64,000 nt of DNA from Xenopus tropicalis (GCF_000004195.4 NC_030683.2:69721764-69785763), one strand, 5' to 3'; numbered from the stretch's first letter, positions 43,236 to 53,882 are shown. Made by a program: numbers and translations. Notes: generated by a model from the letters alone, not told the origin.

Positions 43236-44610
43236 CCACAGAATATTCAATATTCATCCATGTCAAATTTGCTCTGTTGATTCAAATCTATATTAGAATA
43301 TTCTAAATAATGTAGACAGCATAGTCAAGGGTGATACTATGTTATGCCAAGAAGACAAGTGTTTTACCTGAAAATGATATAGTCCACTTACCTTTACCCA
43401 TTTATATTAAACATTAACAACTCTGTGCTCTGCTCTTCATCAAGTCAATTTCCTGTTCATGAAACGTACTATTTGTTTTCATCTTAGGCAGCAATATCCA
43501 GGCTCCCCTCTCCTTTGCTCTGTTAGCTTTGGCTGCTGTTAAGCAGCAGTAACTGAAGACTAGTGGTGTGTAACCCTGTTATGCCAGCTGTCTAAAACCA
43601 ACACACCTGCAGCAGTTCAGCAATGCAGCTTGAGTGCTTAATTTAGAACATGAGGAGGTTAGGTGATGCAATACGCCATCTCCCTGCTATGACATAATTG
43701 GTTTACTTTAGCTTAACACAGTTTTGACATAGATACAGCTGTAAAAACTACCACCTCTGTAGATGGAGAACTCATCAGCTTAAAGTCATTATTTTATCAA
43801 TAAGATAACCCAGATAAATAAACTGGTACCATAATGTAAAGGCCATAAAGGGTCCCCAACTGCCAAACACAGAGGCATTAGAGTATATAAATACTTATTT
43901 ACATGTTTCCATTAAACCATTAAGAAATACTAGTGATGATCAAATCTGTCCCGTTCCTGTAAATGGGAAACATTTTGTGAAATGCAGCTGCCGTATGACT
44001 TTTTTGACACAACCGTGACTTTGTTTACATGGATGCATCACTAAAAAATGCTAAGAAAAGTTCAAATCCACTCTTAGGACCCATAACAATTATAATTTTT
44101 CATTGCAAAAATTGCATGGATCTAAATAGGGTTTTTCAATTTGGGTGTCATTATTTAGAGAAGAAGAAACGTCAGAAAGGAAAAATAGATAGGTTAGATA
44201 TTGGGTTTTATTCTTAGTTATTGTGTTGTTATGAGGATTTTGTTTTTAGTGCTCAGCAATATCTTGAGCAGTGAACAAACTGGAGGGAGAGTGGGAATGT
44301 GGAAAGTAAGGAATTAAAGAGTGCATTAATTATTGAAGTTCATGCAAAGAAGCCACCCATAGCTTTCAAAAAAGTTCCAGTACCTTGTTCATCCAAGCAT
44401 CACCAAAGGCACTTACACGACTTAGCAATGTGCAATCATTGCAAAGTATATTGAGACCTCAGCAAACATTTCTGGGCAACCCTCCTCTGCAAGCATCAAA
44501 ATTATCAATTATAGCTCCATGTTCACTCTTCTCTATTTATACAGCTTCCCACATGGTATGTTGTTTGTTCTGAATACAGTTCCTATATTCCTCTGTTTTA
44601 TTTGTTTTGA
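43236..44610. other. No gene recognised
   Basis: Unassigned; no convincing exon or repeat. Confidence 0.4.
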
Positions 44611-47310
44611 ACCCTTCGGTTTAAATGCGACTGGGCTGCGAATTTAAATGGTTATACACTTTTTAGGAGGGACAGAGAGATTAAAAAGGGTGGAGGGGTT
44701 TGTCTTTATGTAAAGTCAGATTTAAAGCCATGTAATAAAGACATTACCAATGAAAACGTCGAATCTCTTTGGGTAGAAATTTCAGTAGGGCTGAAGGTCA
44801 CAAAGAAAATGATCATTGGTGTATGCTATAAACCACCCCGTATAGATGAGGGGGATGAGGCCCAGCTATTGTTGCAAATGGAGGAGGCTTCAAAACTGGG
44901 TCAAGTTGTTATTATGGGGGACTTTAATTATCCGGACATTGACTGGAGTAATGGGGTGGCTAAGTCAGAAAAAGCTAGTAGGTTTGTAAATATGCTAAAT
45001 GACAACTTTTTATTTCAGGCGGTTCAAGAACCCACTAGGAATGACTCTATTTTGGACCTGGTGATATCTAATAATAATGAACTCATCTCTAACATTTGTG
45101 TGGGTGAGCATTTGGGGAACAGTGATCACAACATGGTCTCCTTTGAGATAATGCTGCAGAGACAGCGCTATAAGGGAGTAACTAAAACGCTCAATTTTAG
45201 ACGTGCAGACTTTGCCAGTATAAGGGCATCTCTGCAATGTGTCAACTGGGAAAGGCTTTTCATGGGGTTAGACACAGAAGGAAAATGGAACATCTTTAAA
45301 ACATTGCTTTGTAGGTATACACAACAGTATATCCCCCTTGTAAGCAAGGAGAGGCATCGCAAAGCAAAACCTTTATGGCTGAATAAAAGTGTTATTGTCG
45401 AGGTTGGTAAGAAAAAACGTGCTTTTAGGGCATTCAAGTTAGCTGGGACAGCGGAAACTTTCATCAGGTACAAGGAAGCAAATAAAGCATGCAAAAAAGC
45501 TATCAAGCAAGCTAAAATTGAAATGGAAAGGGATATTGCAGCTAGGAGTAAAAAGAATCCAAAATTATTTTTTAATTATGTGAATAGTAAAAAAATGAAG
45601 CAAGAAGGGGTGGGAACTTTATTATCACGGGGGGGTAAGTTGGTTGATGAGAACGGGGAAAAAGCTGAAATTTTGAACTCTTATTTTTCATCTGTCTATA
45701 CATCTGAGGAGCCAGATAATGAAGGCTTCCCTTGTAATATGCCCAGTTCTAGTAATTTAGCTACTGACGCATGGGTCACTTGGGAGGAAATTCAAAAGAG
45801 ACTTGAACATGTAAAGGTAAACAAAGGTCCAGGGCCGGATGGGATTCATCCCAGGGTATTAAATGAGCTGAGCGCTGTGATTGCCAAACCTCTTCACTTA
45901 ATTTTTCAGGATTCATTGAGGTCTGGCATGGTCCCGAGAGACTGGCGGATTGCTAATGTGGTGCCATTATTTAAAAAGGGATCCCGTTCTCAGCCTGAAA
46001 ACTATAGGCCTGTTAGTCTGACATCAGTAGTAGGAAAACTTTTGGAAGGGGTAATAAGGGATAGGGTACTTGAATACATTGCAGTTCACAATACTATTAG
46101 TTTGTGCCAGCATGGTTTTATGCGTAACAGATCTTGCCAGACTAATTTAGTCGCCTTTTATGAGGAGGTGAGTAGGAACCTTGATGCTGGAATGGCAGTT
46201 GATGTCATCTACTTGGACTTTGCTAAAGCGTTTGATACAGTACCTCACAGAAGGTTAATGATCAAATTAAGGAATATTGGCCTAGAACATAATATTTGTA
46301 ATTGGATAGAGAACTGGCTGAAGGATAGAGTACAAAGAGTGGTTGTAAATGGAACATTTTCTAATTGGACCAGTGTGGTTAGTGGAGTACCGCAGGGGTC
46401 AGTCCTTGGTCCTTTGCTTTTTAACTTGTTTATTAATGACCTGGAGGTGGGCATAGACAGTACTGTTTCTATTTTTGCTGATGACACAAAATTGTGCAAA
46501 ACTATAATTTCCATGCAGGATGCTGCCGCTTTGCAGAGCGATTTGACAAAATTGGAAAACTGGGCAGCAAACTGGAAAATGAGGTTCAATGTTGATAAGT
46601 GCAAAGTTATGCACTTTGGTAGAAATAATATAAACGCAAACTATCTACTGAATGGTAGTGTGTTGGGGGTATCCTTAATGGAGAAGGATCTAGGGGTTTT
46701 TGTTGATAACAAGTTGTCTAATGCCAGGCAGTGTCATTCTGTGGCTACTAAAGCAAATAAAGTGCTGTCTTGTATAAAAAAGGGCATTGACTCAAGGGAT
46801 GAGGACATAATTTTGCCCCTTTATAGGTCCCTGGTAAGGCCTCACCTTGAGTATGCGGTGCAGTTTTGGGCTCCAGTCCTTAAGAAGGATATTAATGAGC
46901 TGGAGAAAGTGCAGAGACGTGCAACTAAACTGGTTAAGGGGATGGAAGATTTAAACTATGAGGTGAGACTGTCGAGGTTGAGGTTGTTTTCTCTGGAAAA
47001 GAGGTGCTTGCGAGGGGACATGATTACTCTGTACAAGTACATTAGAGGGGATTATAGGCAGTTGGGGGATTTTCTTTTTTCCCATAAAAACAATCAACGC
47101 ACCAGAGGTCACCCCTTTAGATTAGAGGAACGGAGCTTCCATTTGAAGCAGCGTAGGTGGTTTTTCACGGTGAGGGCAGTGAGGTTGTGGAATGCCCTTC
47201 CTAGTGATGTGGTAATGGCAGATTCTGTTAATGCCTTTAAGAGGGGCCTGGATGAGTTCTTGATCAATCAGAATATCCAAGGCTATTGTGATACTAAAAT
47301 CTACAGTTAG
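44611..47310 (+). CDS. CR1 endonuclease/reverse transcriptase (ORF2-like), N-terminally truncated
   Basis: The frame is uninterrupted for about 900 codons. Before the first internal Met (44809) the same frame encodes GYTLFRRDREIKKGGGVCLY, part of the APE-type endonuclease, so 44809 is not the true start. Numbering from that Met: endonuclease motifs GDFN at 37-40 and SDHN at 105-108; RT motifs GPGPDGIHPRVL near 345, DFAKAFDTVPH (first catalytic Asp), SGVPQGSVLGPLLFNLFIND, and FADD at 556-559 (catalytic pair); then the thumb and a C-terminal segment (LEYAVQFWAP; LWNALPSDVV). The protein nicks target DNA and copies its own RNA. Missing: ORF1 and the first part of the endonuclease. The lack of any stop or frameshift implies a recent insertion. 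Confidence 0.93.
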   Translation, partial: TLRFKCDWAANLNGYTLFRRDREIKKGGGVCLYVKSDLKPCNKDITNENVESLWVEISVGLKVTKKMIIGVCYKPPRIDEGDEAQLLLQMEEASKLGQVVIMGDFNYPDIDWSNGVAKSEKASRFVNMLNDNFLFQAVQEPTRNDSILDLVISNNNELISNICVGEHLGNSDHNMVSFEIMLQRQRYKGVTKTLNFRRADFASIRASLQCVNWERLFMGLDTEGKWNIFKTLLCRYTQQYIPLVSKERHRKAKPLWLNKSVIVEVGKKKRAFRAFKLAGTAETFIRYKEANKACKKAIKQAKIEMERDIAARSKKNPKLFFNYVNSKKMKQEGVGTLLSRGGKLVDENGEKAEILNSYFSSVYTSEEPDNEGFPCNMPSSSNLATDAWVTWEEIQKRLEHVKVNKGPGPDGIHPRVLNELSAVIAKPLHLIFQDSLRSGMVPRDWRIANVVPLFKKGSRSQPENYRPVSLTSVVGKLLEGVIRDRVLEYIAVHNTISLCQHGFMRNRSCQTNLVAFYEEVSRNLDAGMAVDVIYLDFAKAFDTVPHRRLMIKLRNIGLEHNICNWIENWLKDRVQRVVVNGTFSNWTSVVSGVPQGSVLGPLLFNLFINDLEVGIDSTVSIFADDTKLCKTIISMQDAAALQSDLTKLENWAANWKMRFNVDKCKVMHFGRNNINANYLLNGSVLGVSLMEKDLGVFVDNKLSNARQCHSVATKANKVLSCIKKGIDSRDEDIILPLYRSLVRPHLEYAVQFWAPVLKKDINELEKVQRRATKLVKGMEDLNYEVRLSRLRLFSLEKRCLRGDMITLYKYIRGDYRQLGDFLFSHKNNQRTRGHPFRLEERSFHLKQRRWFFTVRAVRLWNALPSDVVMADSVNAFKRGLDEFLINQNIQGYCDTKIYS

Positions 47311-47448
47311 TACTAGTGGTTGTATTTATAGTTTATGTATGTGAGTGTATAGATTGGTAGGTGTGCTGGGTTTACTTGGATGGGTTGAACTTGATGGACA
47401 CTGGTCTTTTTTCAACCCTGTGTAACTATGTAACTATGTAACTATATT
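47311..47448 (+). repeat. CR1 3' UTR and TATGTAAC tail
   Basis: Non-coding end of the LINE; GTGCTGGGTTTACTTGGATG and TTTTTTCAACCCTGTG precede the octamer repeats at 47420-47444. It is the reference for the fragments at 2227-2360 and 7690-7785. Confidence 0.9.
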
Positions 47449-49483
47449 ATTTCATAATTCTAAGAAAGGTGAAGGAGGACAAAATCTATTTAAAAAATAT
47501 TAGTTAATACTGTTAATAATTGCACAACCTTAATATATAACCAGTGTAGTCGATATGTTTTCAACTTAGAATATGGAGTCATATTAAAGAGGAAGGAAAC
47601 AAAAATAGAATCCAGTTGCTTTCAGAAGTTACCCATATATATTAAGTACTCTCTTCATCCATTGGTAACAACCTTTTTAAAATTGACAATTGCCTCTGAC
47701 ACACATAATGTTCTGAATACATGAATAGACATGTATTGTGCTATTTTCACTTGCTTAAATGCAGAGTGGTATACATACGGTATAACAAAAATCATCTTGA
47801 CAAAGTTTCAAATGCATGTAGCTGGTCAAGAAGCTGTTTGTCATTGTTTTGGGTTGTTTAGCTAACTATCCTGTTGAGTATTTGTCTATCCCTGTCTAAG
47901 AACACTAAATTGCAAGCAGTTCTCATATTTCCTGATGCATTTTTGTCATGCTTTTGTGTATGCCATCATCATTTTGACACCATTCTCAATTTCATATTAA
48001 GTGATTTTGCCATTTCTGTGACTGATGCAAATGCAATCTGAGCTCTAACTATTTCACCTCTGTAAAAATGTGTTAGAGTTGTCATGGAGCTTCAGAACTG
48101 TACATATTTAATCTTCATGTTAAGATATATATTTTAGTAGAAATGTACTGCACTTGTAATTGATATTGAATAAAATATAAAACATGTGTAAAAGGTGAAG
48201 TTTCCATTTTCTGTAGCACAACCTATAAACTAAGGGGCAGATTTACTATTATTTACTGACTGATTTGCTGTGGATTGATCCCATTTCAAAGAATAACTGT
48301 CAAATTTCCTGGAATGTGCAATCACTCTTCTCACAAAGGGAATTCGAATGATATCTATATTTTATCATAGTTTATCAGTTTTGACTGAAGGCAATACTAG
48401 TGAAAAGCCATCCATATCACTGCTGAAAATAAATAAAATAGGTAAAAAAAATTAAAATGCATGGCATGAGATTTAAGGTCACTAAACCCCACAATCATTT
48501 CATATTTTATTACCCCTAACTATACTCTCATTATACAAATATATAATTGACAACAATTTTAAGCAGCTGCAACCTTCACATGGTGTTATACTTGCATGAA
48601 CACATATATTTTCAGGTTATTTTCAAACATTTGGAAATCAGACTTTTAGCATTCCTTTGACATGTGAAACATATGTCAGGAGCTTTTCTTAACTTTGTCC
48701 TCCCTTAGACCGTTTTCACATACATTGTAGCAGAGTGCTAATTCTGTTACCAAATTGATCTCCATAGAATTCCTTTGACACAAACTAGATTTGGGGTACA
48801 TTTGTAGCTAGATTTGCTTTTTGCTATTGCATGGGTGTTATCCCTTTTCTTGATACAACCTAGGGCCTAATTTTACTTTACCAAGCAGTCTCACATATTT
48901 TATTTATTATCTATTTAAATAAAAGCTATGTTTTTTGAAACTCATGCATGATGGGTGGGAAGGTACCACTCATGATTGGTCTTTTGGGGCTTTTTTTTTT
49001 TTACCCATTTCTCTTGACAGCAGTAATCTCTCTAATGTGTTATGTGTATTTCTTGCCTCACTCTCTCATGGATTTATGTTAACAGGTGGTTCTTTTACTC
49101 CAATATAATCATTCTCATGCAGCAATGGAAATAAACTTCCTTTTACAAAAAGGTTTGAATATGCATACCATTGAAACATGGTATCTGTCGTCAACTCTCC
49201 TCCATCCAAAATTTAAATTCCCACAATGCTTTGCATTTTGTGCTTAACATGTCTGACAATAATGAGAAAAACAGAAGCATTAAAGACATTATGGGAATTG
49301 GGGTCTTGGCTGGAGGAGAAGCTGTATTTAGATATTTCTGTTTAACAGGTTTATGAAAAATAGATCCCATACCTAATGTAGATATTTGCTTGACCAGAAC
49401 ATTCATTTAGTATTGTTTTTTTATTTATGTATTCATTGTTTATGGTTTATTATTGATGCACACAAGTGCAAAAGCTCATACAC
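47449..49483. other. No gene; possible MITE end at 48232
   Basis: Mostly unassigned. AAGGGGCAGATTTACTATTA at 48233 looks like a left end of the GGGGCAGATTTA group, with no matching right end. Confidence 0.4.
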
Positions 49484-49486
49484 TAA

Positions 49487-49973
49487 GGGGCACATTTACT
49501 AACCCACGAACGGGCCGAATGCGTCCGATTGCGTTTTTTTCGTAATGATCGGTATTTTGTGATTTTTTCAGAAAATTGTCGCAACTTTTTCGTTACCAAT
49601 ACGATTTGCGCGAAAAAACGTGAGTTTTTCATAGCCATTCTGAAAGTTGCGCAAAATCGTGATTTTTTTCGTAGCGTTAAAACTTGCGCGAAATGCCTTT
49701 TAAGTTAACGCTATGAAAAAAGGCGCGACTTTTCGCACAAGTTTTAACGCTACGAAAAAATCGCCAGATTTTGCGCAACTTTCGGAATGGCTACCAAAAA
49801 CTTGCGTTTTTTCGCGCAAATCGTATTGGTAACGAAAAAGTCGCGATAATTTCCGAAAAGTCGTAAAGTCGCCGAAAAAAATTGCAAAAATACGAAAAAG
49901 TAGCAAAATGTTCGTTTTCCAATCGGAATTTTTCCAATTCGGATTCAAATTCGTGTCTTAGTAAATCAGCCCC
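49487..49973. mobile_element. Palindromic PIF/Harbinger-like MITE, copy 2
   Basis: GGGGCACATTTACTAACCCA ... TTAGTAAATCAGCCCC, flanked by TAA at 49484-49486 and 49974-49976. The interior matches copy 1 almost base for base (GAATGCGTCCGATTGCG, TCGTAATGATCGGTATTTTG). The long arms are centred on about 49700. Confidence 0.9.
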
Positions 49974-50051
49974 TAAGTACACCAAGAACTAATGTGCAAG
50001 GCACTGGGTGAAATGGCTGCACGTTGCAATGGGGTTTCACTAAAATAAATA

Positions 50052-50600
50052 ATTTACCATTAAGTTTACTTTTAGGAGATCATTTACAAACAATTGGTTT
50101 TAGTGCTAAAAGTCATGGGAAAAAAACATTTTCAACATTTTCTATGCATCCAAATGGCTCCAAACGAGATCATGTAGAAGTCAAAGGCAGATATCAGTTT
50201 CCTTTTCCTGGAGGATACTTCTTTCCTTCGAGTTTTTTATATTCTTGGTGCTGATTTTTGTTCACCAATTAAAAAAAAGATGCAGTTTTCATGCAGGATT
50301 TTCACGACTTTTCCCAGGCTGACTTTTTTAGTTCAGACTTTTCAGTAAATGGGAGACATTCGTGGAAACAAGTTTATTTGAATTTTGAAGTTTTTGAAAA
50401 CTGCCTCTTAGTATGCTATAGAATGACTTATTCTTAGCAACTCTAATTAGTTTTTGTTTATTTTTTATACTTATTATTGTTATTTTGTGCATTGTTCAAG
50501 GTTTCAAATACCGGTCACTAACCCCAGAAACCAAAAGCTAATGTCTCTGTGAGGCTACCATTGTACTATAATTATTAATATTATTAAACCCATTTCAGAC
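50052..50600. mobile_element. Decayed MITE sequence (TTGGTTTTAGTGCTAAAAG group)
   Basis: GAGATCATGTAGAAGTCAAAGG, GCAGGATTTTCACGACTTTTCC and TCAGACTTTTCAGTAAATGG resemble the interiors at 26052, 28012 and 51085-51990. Ends not clear. Confidence 0.4.
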
Positions 50601-50619
50601 AAAGGGGGCCATTTACTAA

Positions 50620-51084
50620 GGGGCACATTTACTAAGACACGAATCTGAACCGAATTGGAAAAATTCCGATTTGAAAACGAACATTTTGCGACTTTTTCGT
50701 TTTTTTGCGATTTTTTCGTCGTCTTTACGACTTTTCGGAAATTGACGCAACTTTTTCGTTACCAATACGATTTGCGCGAAAAAACGTGAGTTTTTCTTAG
50801 CCATTCCGAAAGTTGCGCAAAATCTGGCGATTTTTTCGTAGCGTTAAAACTTGCGCGAAAAGTTGCGCCTTTTTCGTAGCGTTAAAACTTAAAAGGTGCG
50901 ACGTTTCGCGCAAGTTTTAACACTACGAAAAAATCGCAACTTTTTGCGCAAGTTGTAACGCACAAATCGTATTAGTAACGAAAAAGTCGCGACAATTTTC
51001 CGAAAAAATCGCAAAATACCGATCATTACGAAAAAAACGCAATCGGACGCATTCGGCCCGTTCGTGGGTTAGTAAATGTGCCCC
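50620..51084. mobile_element. Palindromic PIF/Harbinger-like MITE, copy 3
   Basis: Inverse orientation to copy 2: GGGGCACATTTACTAAGACA ... GGGTTAGTAAATGTGCCCC, with TAA at 50617-50619 and 51085-51087. It is inserted in the target word TTTACTAAGGG of an older repeat. Confidence 0.9.
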
Positions 51085-51087
51085 TAA

Positions 51088-51985
51088 GGGTCATATTTTT
51101 TTTTTCAGTTTGGATTGTTTAGCACTAAAAGTTTCAGAAAAAAGTCACAAATTTTTCAAGATTTGATGGTTGATTCACTAAAGTGTTATTGCATGTTTTT
51201 TTGCATTAAAATTGACGCGAAAAAAAACGCACAATTCGCTAAAGTATTATCGCATGCATTAAGTCGCATATGACGTGCGTTAAATAGCACGCAACCGAAT
51301 GCATTAATTTTAACACATTGCGTTAATTAGCTCACAGAAATAATACTAACGCATGATTCACAAACACTTAGACGCGCTAAATATCGCATTAGTCTGTGCG
51401 AAAATTAACACCTACTTGGGGCAGGCGGTAATTATAGAAAAGTACAGTTCATGAGCTTTTGGCAACACAATATGGACTTTGCAGTGGGATTTACTCAAGT
51501 ATGTGTTGGCCCTAGAGTGATACAGCCTCCAGTTTGCAGGGAAATGGTCATATTTTCAGAACAGTAGTTTTCCGAAAGTAATGGCGTGTATGGCTAATAT
51601 GGCGTGCGTTTTTTTCGCACACGGTGACAATTTGTGTTCGCTGCGTTAATTAGCGCGCGTTGCATCACATACCGAACGAAAATAGTCTTCACAACTTAAA
51701 TAACGCTAACAGCATCGCGTCTAAATTAACGCAAGTATCCTTTTAGTGAATCGTGCGTTAAGACGCAAAAAATTAGAAGCGATAAAATTTTTAACGTATG
51801 CTATAAATAGCGCTTGTTTTAACACACCTTAGTGAATCAGCTCTTTGGTCTTTAACAAAATGGCTAAAAATCAGTTCAAACTTTTTAGTTAGTATATGTC
51901 AGACATTTGTGGAAATAAGTTTATTATTTATTTTTAAAAAGTGAGAGTGAAAAAATGAGAAAAGGTAGAATTTTAGTATATCTGC
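51088..51985. mobile_element. Outer MITE interrupted by a second MITE
   Basis: The left flank GGGTCATATTTTTTTTTTCAG and right flank ATTTTAGTATATCTGCCCC surround the element at 51169-51842. Both flanks have GTTTAGCACTAAAAG / GTCTTTAACAAAATGG type sequence typical of the decayed MITE group at 50052. Hence it is nested. Confidence 0.5.
51169..51842. mobile_element. TGATTCACTAAAG-type element with coding relic
   Basis: TTGATTCACTAAAGTGTTATTGC and, inverted, CCTTAGTGAATCAGC form the ends. CGCATGCATTAAGTCGC, TTTTAACGTATGCTATAAATAGCGC and CAAGTATCCTTTTAGTGAATCG tie it to the palindrome at 25334. The central part (about 51445-51520) has a start-like frame MSFWQHNMDFAVGFTQVCVG matching the relic at 20278. 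Probably derived from a Harbinger-like transposon. Confidence 0.7.
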
Positions 51986-52270
51986 CCCTTGTGTATGCAC
52001 ATTTATAAATTTTAATCCACTGTGCAGGCTATTCTGTGTCTTCTACTATGTCTTCTACTATGCCTAACATATTGGCACATCCATAGCTAAACAGGGTTTC
52101 CTTGCCATTCAATATAAAGGTAAAATTACCCCTTTAATAATTAAAAATGCAGCAAAAGGTGTAGAGTGCCGCACTGTTGCTCTCAAGGCACGCATGTCCT
52201 TAATGCCTGCTTCCATCTGAATATATGCTGTAAACACCTAGCTACTTTGTTAAAGACAGAACAGAATTTC

Positions 52271-52290
52271 ACACACACACACACATATAT
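52271..52290. repeat. (CA)n microsatellite
   Basis: ACACACACACACACAC followed by ATATAT. Confidence 0.9.
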
Positions 52291-52380
52291 ACAGTATACC
52301 AAATATTATTTCACGACCGGCACACCCTATATAAAAAAATCACAACTTTATTGCGAACACATTGCACAGAAGTAGTGCAA

Positions 52381-52411
52381 CGTTTTGGTCCTCAACAGGA
52401 CCTTTTTCAAG
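52381..52411 (-). ncRNA. Hammerhead-like core, left arm (degenerate)
   Basis: Minus strand: CTTGAAAAAG, stem GTCCT-GTTG-AGGAC, then CCAAAACG (consensus CCGAAACG). The core has C3, G8 and G12 changed relative to active ribozymes. Confidence 0.35.
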
Positions 52412-52433
52412 AATCAAAAAAATTCTTGAAGTT

Positions 52434-52464
52434 CTTGAAAAACGTCCTGTTGAGGACCAAAACG
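52434..52464 (+). ncRNA. Hammerhead-like core, right arm (degenerate)
   Basis: CTTGAAAAAC, stem GTCCT-GTTG-AGGAC, CAAAACG. It is the inverted partner of 52381-52411 with one extra difference. Confidence 0.35.
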
Positions 52465-52611
52465 TTGCACTACTTCTGTGCAATGTGTTCGCAATAAAGT
52501 TGTGATTTTTTTATATAGGGTGTGCCGGTCGTGAAATAATATTTGGTATACATTTAATTTGGCTGTGCACCCCGCCATATGATGTTTTTTGGCATCAAAG
52601 TCCAGACACTC

Positions 52612-52655
52612 CAAGGACAGTATATATATACACACACATATATATATATATATAC
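52612..52655. repeat. (TA)/(CA) microsatellite
   Basis: TATATATATACACACACATATAT alternation. Confidence 0.9.
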
Positions 52656-52690
52656 ATGATAAAGGTCTTAGGTGGAGACCGAAATGTTGG
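52656..52690 (+). ncRNA. Hammerhead-like core in a third repeat (degenerate)
   Basis: ATGATAAA, stem GGTCT-loop-AGACC, then GAAATG. It is followed by GTTGGCC and a CAATAAAAATAATG tail. C3 and G8 differ from the active core. Confidence 0.35.
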
Positions 52691-53048
52691 CCGTTTTATT
52701 AGCATGATACAATAAAAATAATGTTTTATCTTTAAAAGTTCCTGGTTTGCACCTTATATTTTTGTATTTTTTGGATAATCAGATACATGGAGGTAGCACC
52801 CAGGTAATGTGCATTATAAGTATGGTGTGCTGAAAGCGTTTTCGACTGTATATATACATATATATATATAGAAACAACAACAAGAGATCCTCTGCACTCA
52901 CCCATTATCAATATATAGAACATTAAGACATTCGGTGCATTTAAGCTACTAAGAAATGCCCTTCCCTTTAAGCAAAACAGGGATTGTTTGTCCATATATT
53001 GCAATATACTTCAAGCTGGCCAACTGTGTCAAAGTCATCCCTTTTGAC

Positions 53049-53655
53049 TAGTGAAGAGCGAATCTGTTCCGTTTCGCTTCGCCGAAAAAATTTGCGAATC
53101 TTTAAAAAGATCTGCGAAACGGCGAAAAATTCGCGAAACGGCGAAAATGTCGCGCGACAAAAAAAAAATGTCGCCCGCGGCTATTATTTTGTCGCACGGC
53201 TATTGTTTCGTCGCCCGCAGCTATTATTTTGTCGCGCGGCTATTGTTTCGTCGCCCGCGGCTATTATTTTGTCGCGCGGCTATTGTTTCGTCGCCCGTGG
53301 CTATTATTTTGTCACGCGGCTATTGTTTTGTCGCACGCGGCTATTATTTTGTTGCGCGGCTATTGTTTCATTGCCCGCGGCTACTATTTTGTCGCGCGGC
53401 TATTGTTTCGTCGCCCGCGGCTATTATTTTGTTGCGCGGCTATTGTTTCGTCGCACGCGGCTATTATTTCGTCGCACGCGGCTATTATTTTGACGCCTGC
53501 GACAATTCTTTTTTGACGCCGGCGACAATTTTTGGACGTGCAGCGAATTTTTCCATGACAAATTTTTTCATCCGTTTCGCGAAACAATCCGCCAATGGCG
53601 AAACGCGTAAATTCGACACGAATCCATGCCTGGCGAAACATTTCGCCCATCACTA
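53049..53655. mobile_element. hAT MITE (607 bp) carrying a 40-bp satellite, perfect 8-bp TSD
   Basis: Left end TAGTGAAGAGCGAATCTG, right end (inverted) TAGTGATGGGCGAAATG. CTTTTGAC is duplicated at 53041-53048 and 53656-53663. Flanks of the array have GCGAAACGGCGAAAA words. Relatives: 23850-24045 and 58640-58962. CpG-rich. No transposase. Confidence 0.92.
53171..53500. repeat. Tandem repeat, 40-bp unit (two 20-bp halves), about 8 copies
   Basis: Units start at 53171, 53211, 53251, 53291, 53331, 53371, 53411 and 53451 with TCG(C/T)(C/A)CGCGG, each followed by CTATTATTTTGTCGC and GGCTATTGTTTCG. Period 40 is not a multiple of 3, so all forward frames stay open and show RGYYFVARLLF-like repeats. 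These are not proteins. Confidence 0.95.
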
Positions 53656-53844
53656 CTTTTGACCAGTTCCTACACTGACTAATGCGATTCATTAAGAATT
53701 CTACTGCTTCAATATACATTTAGCCAAGGGACTAAGTTTTACCTGCAACTTTCTTGCTTTCAAGGTTAAAACCCCCATATGGTTGCCCTTTTATTGGCTC
53801 CACTGGGATCACCTGACTGCAGCTGGGAGGGGTGGGAGCTACAA

Positions 53845-53845
53845 C

Positions 53846-53878
<33 letters not shown>

Positions 53879-53882
53879 TATA
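53845..53882. repeat. (TA)(CA) microsatellite
   Basis: ATATATATATATACACACACACACACATATA. Confidence 0.9.

Larger units (their letters stand above)
44611..47448 (+). mobile_element. CR1-clade LINE, 5'-truncated, with intact 3' end
   Basis: The coding frame is open from 44611 (preceded by a TGA at 44608), enters mid-endonuclease, and runs to the stop at 47310. A short 3' UTR of about 135 bases holds GGGTTGAACTTGATGGACAC and ends in three repeats of TATGTAAC. This tail marks the point where reverse transcription starts. Antisense or sense pieces of the same family are at 2227, 3783, 6095 and 7690. No flanking duplication was identified. Confidence 0.92.
52294..52551. repeat. 258-bp inverted repeat of a retro-like repeat end
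   Basis: Arms 52294-52417 and 52430-52551 are nearly identical inverses (GTATACCAAATATTATTTC against GAAATAATATTTGGTATAC; CAACGTTTTGGTCC against GGACCAAAACGTTG). The centre is CAAAAAAATTCTTG. Each arm holds GCAATAAAGTTGTGA and a hammerhead-like core. Confidence 0.92.

Noticed and set aside
45010..45506. Minus-strand frames inside the CR1 coding region
   Set aside because: Shadows of the sense EN-RT frame.
53171..53500. Regular repeat spacing resembling a CRISPR array
   Set aside because: Units are contiguous with no unique spacers, in a vertebrate transposon.
52984..53662. Long plus-strand frames (169-203 codons) with repetitive RGYYFVARLLF protein
   Set aside because: They are translations of the 40-bp tandem array; three forward frames are open because the unit lacks stops. 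No start context or non-repeat domain.
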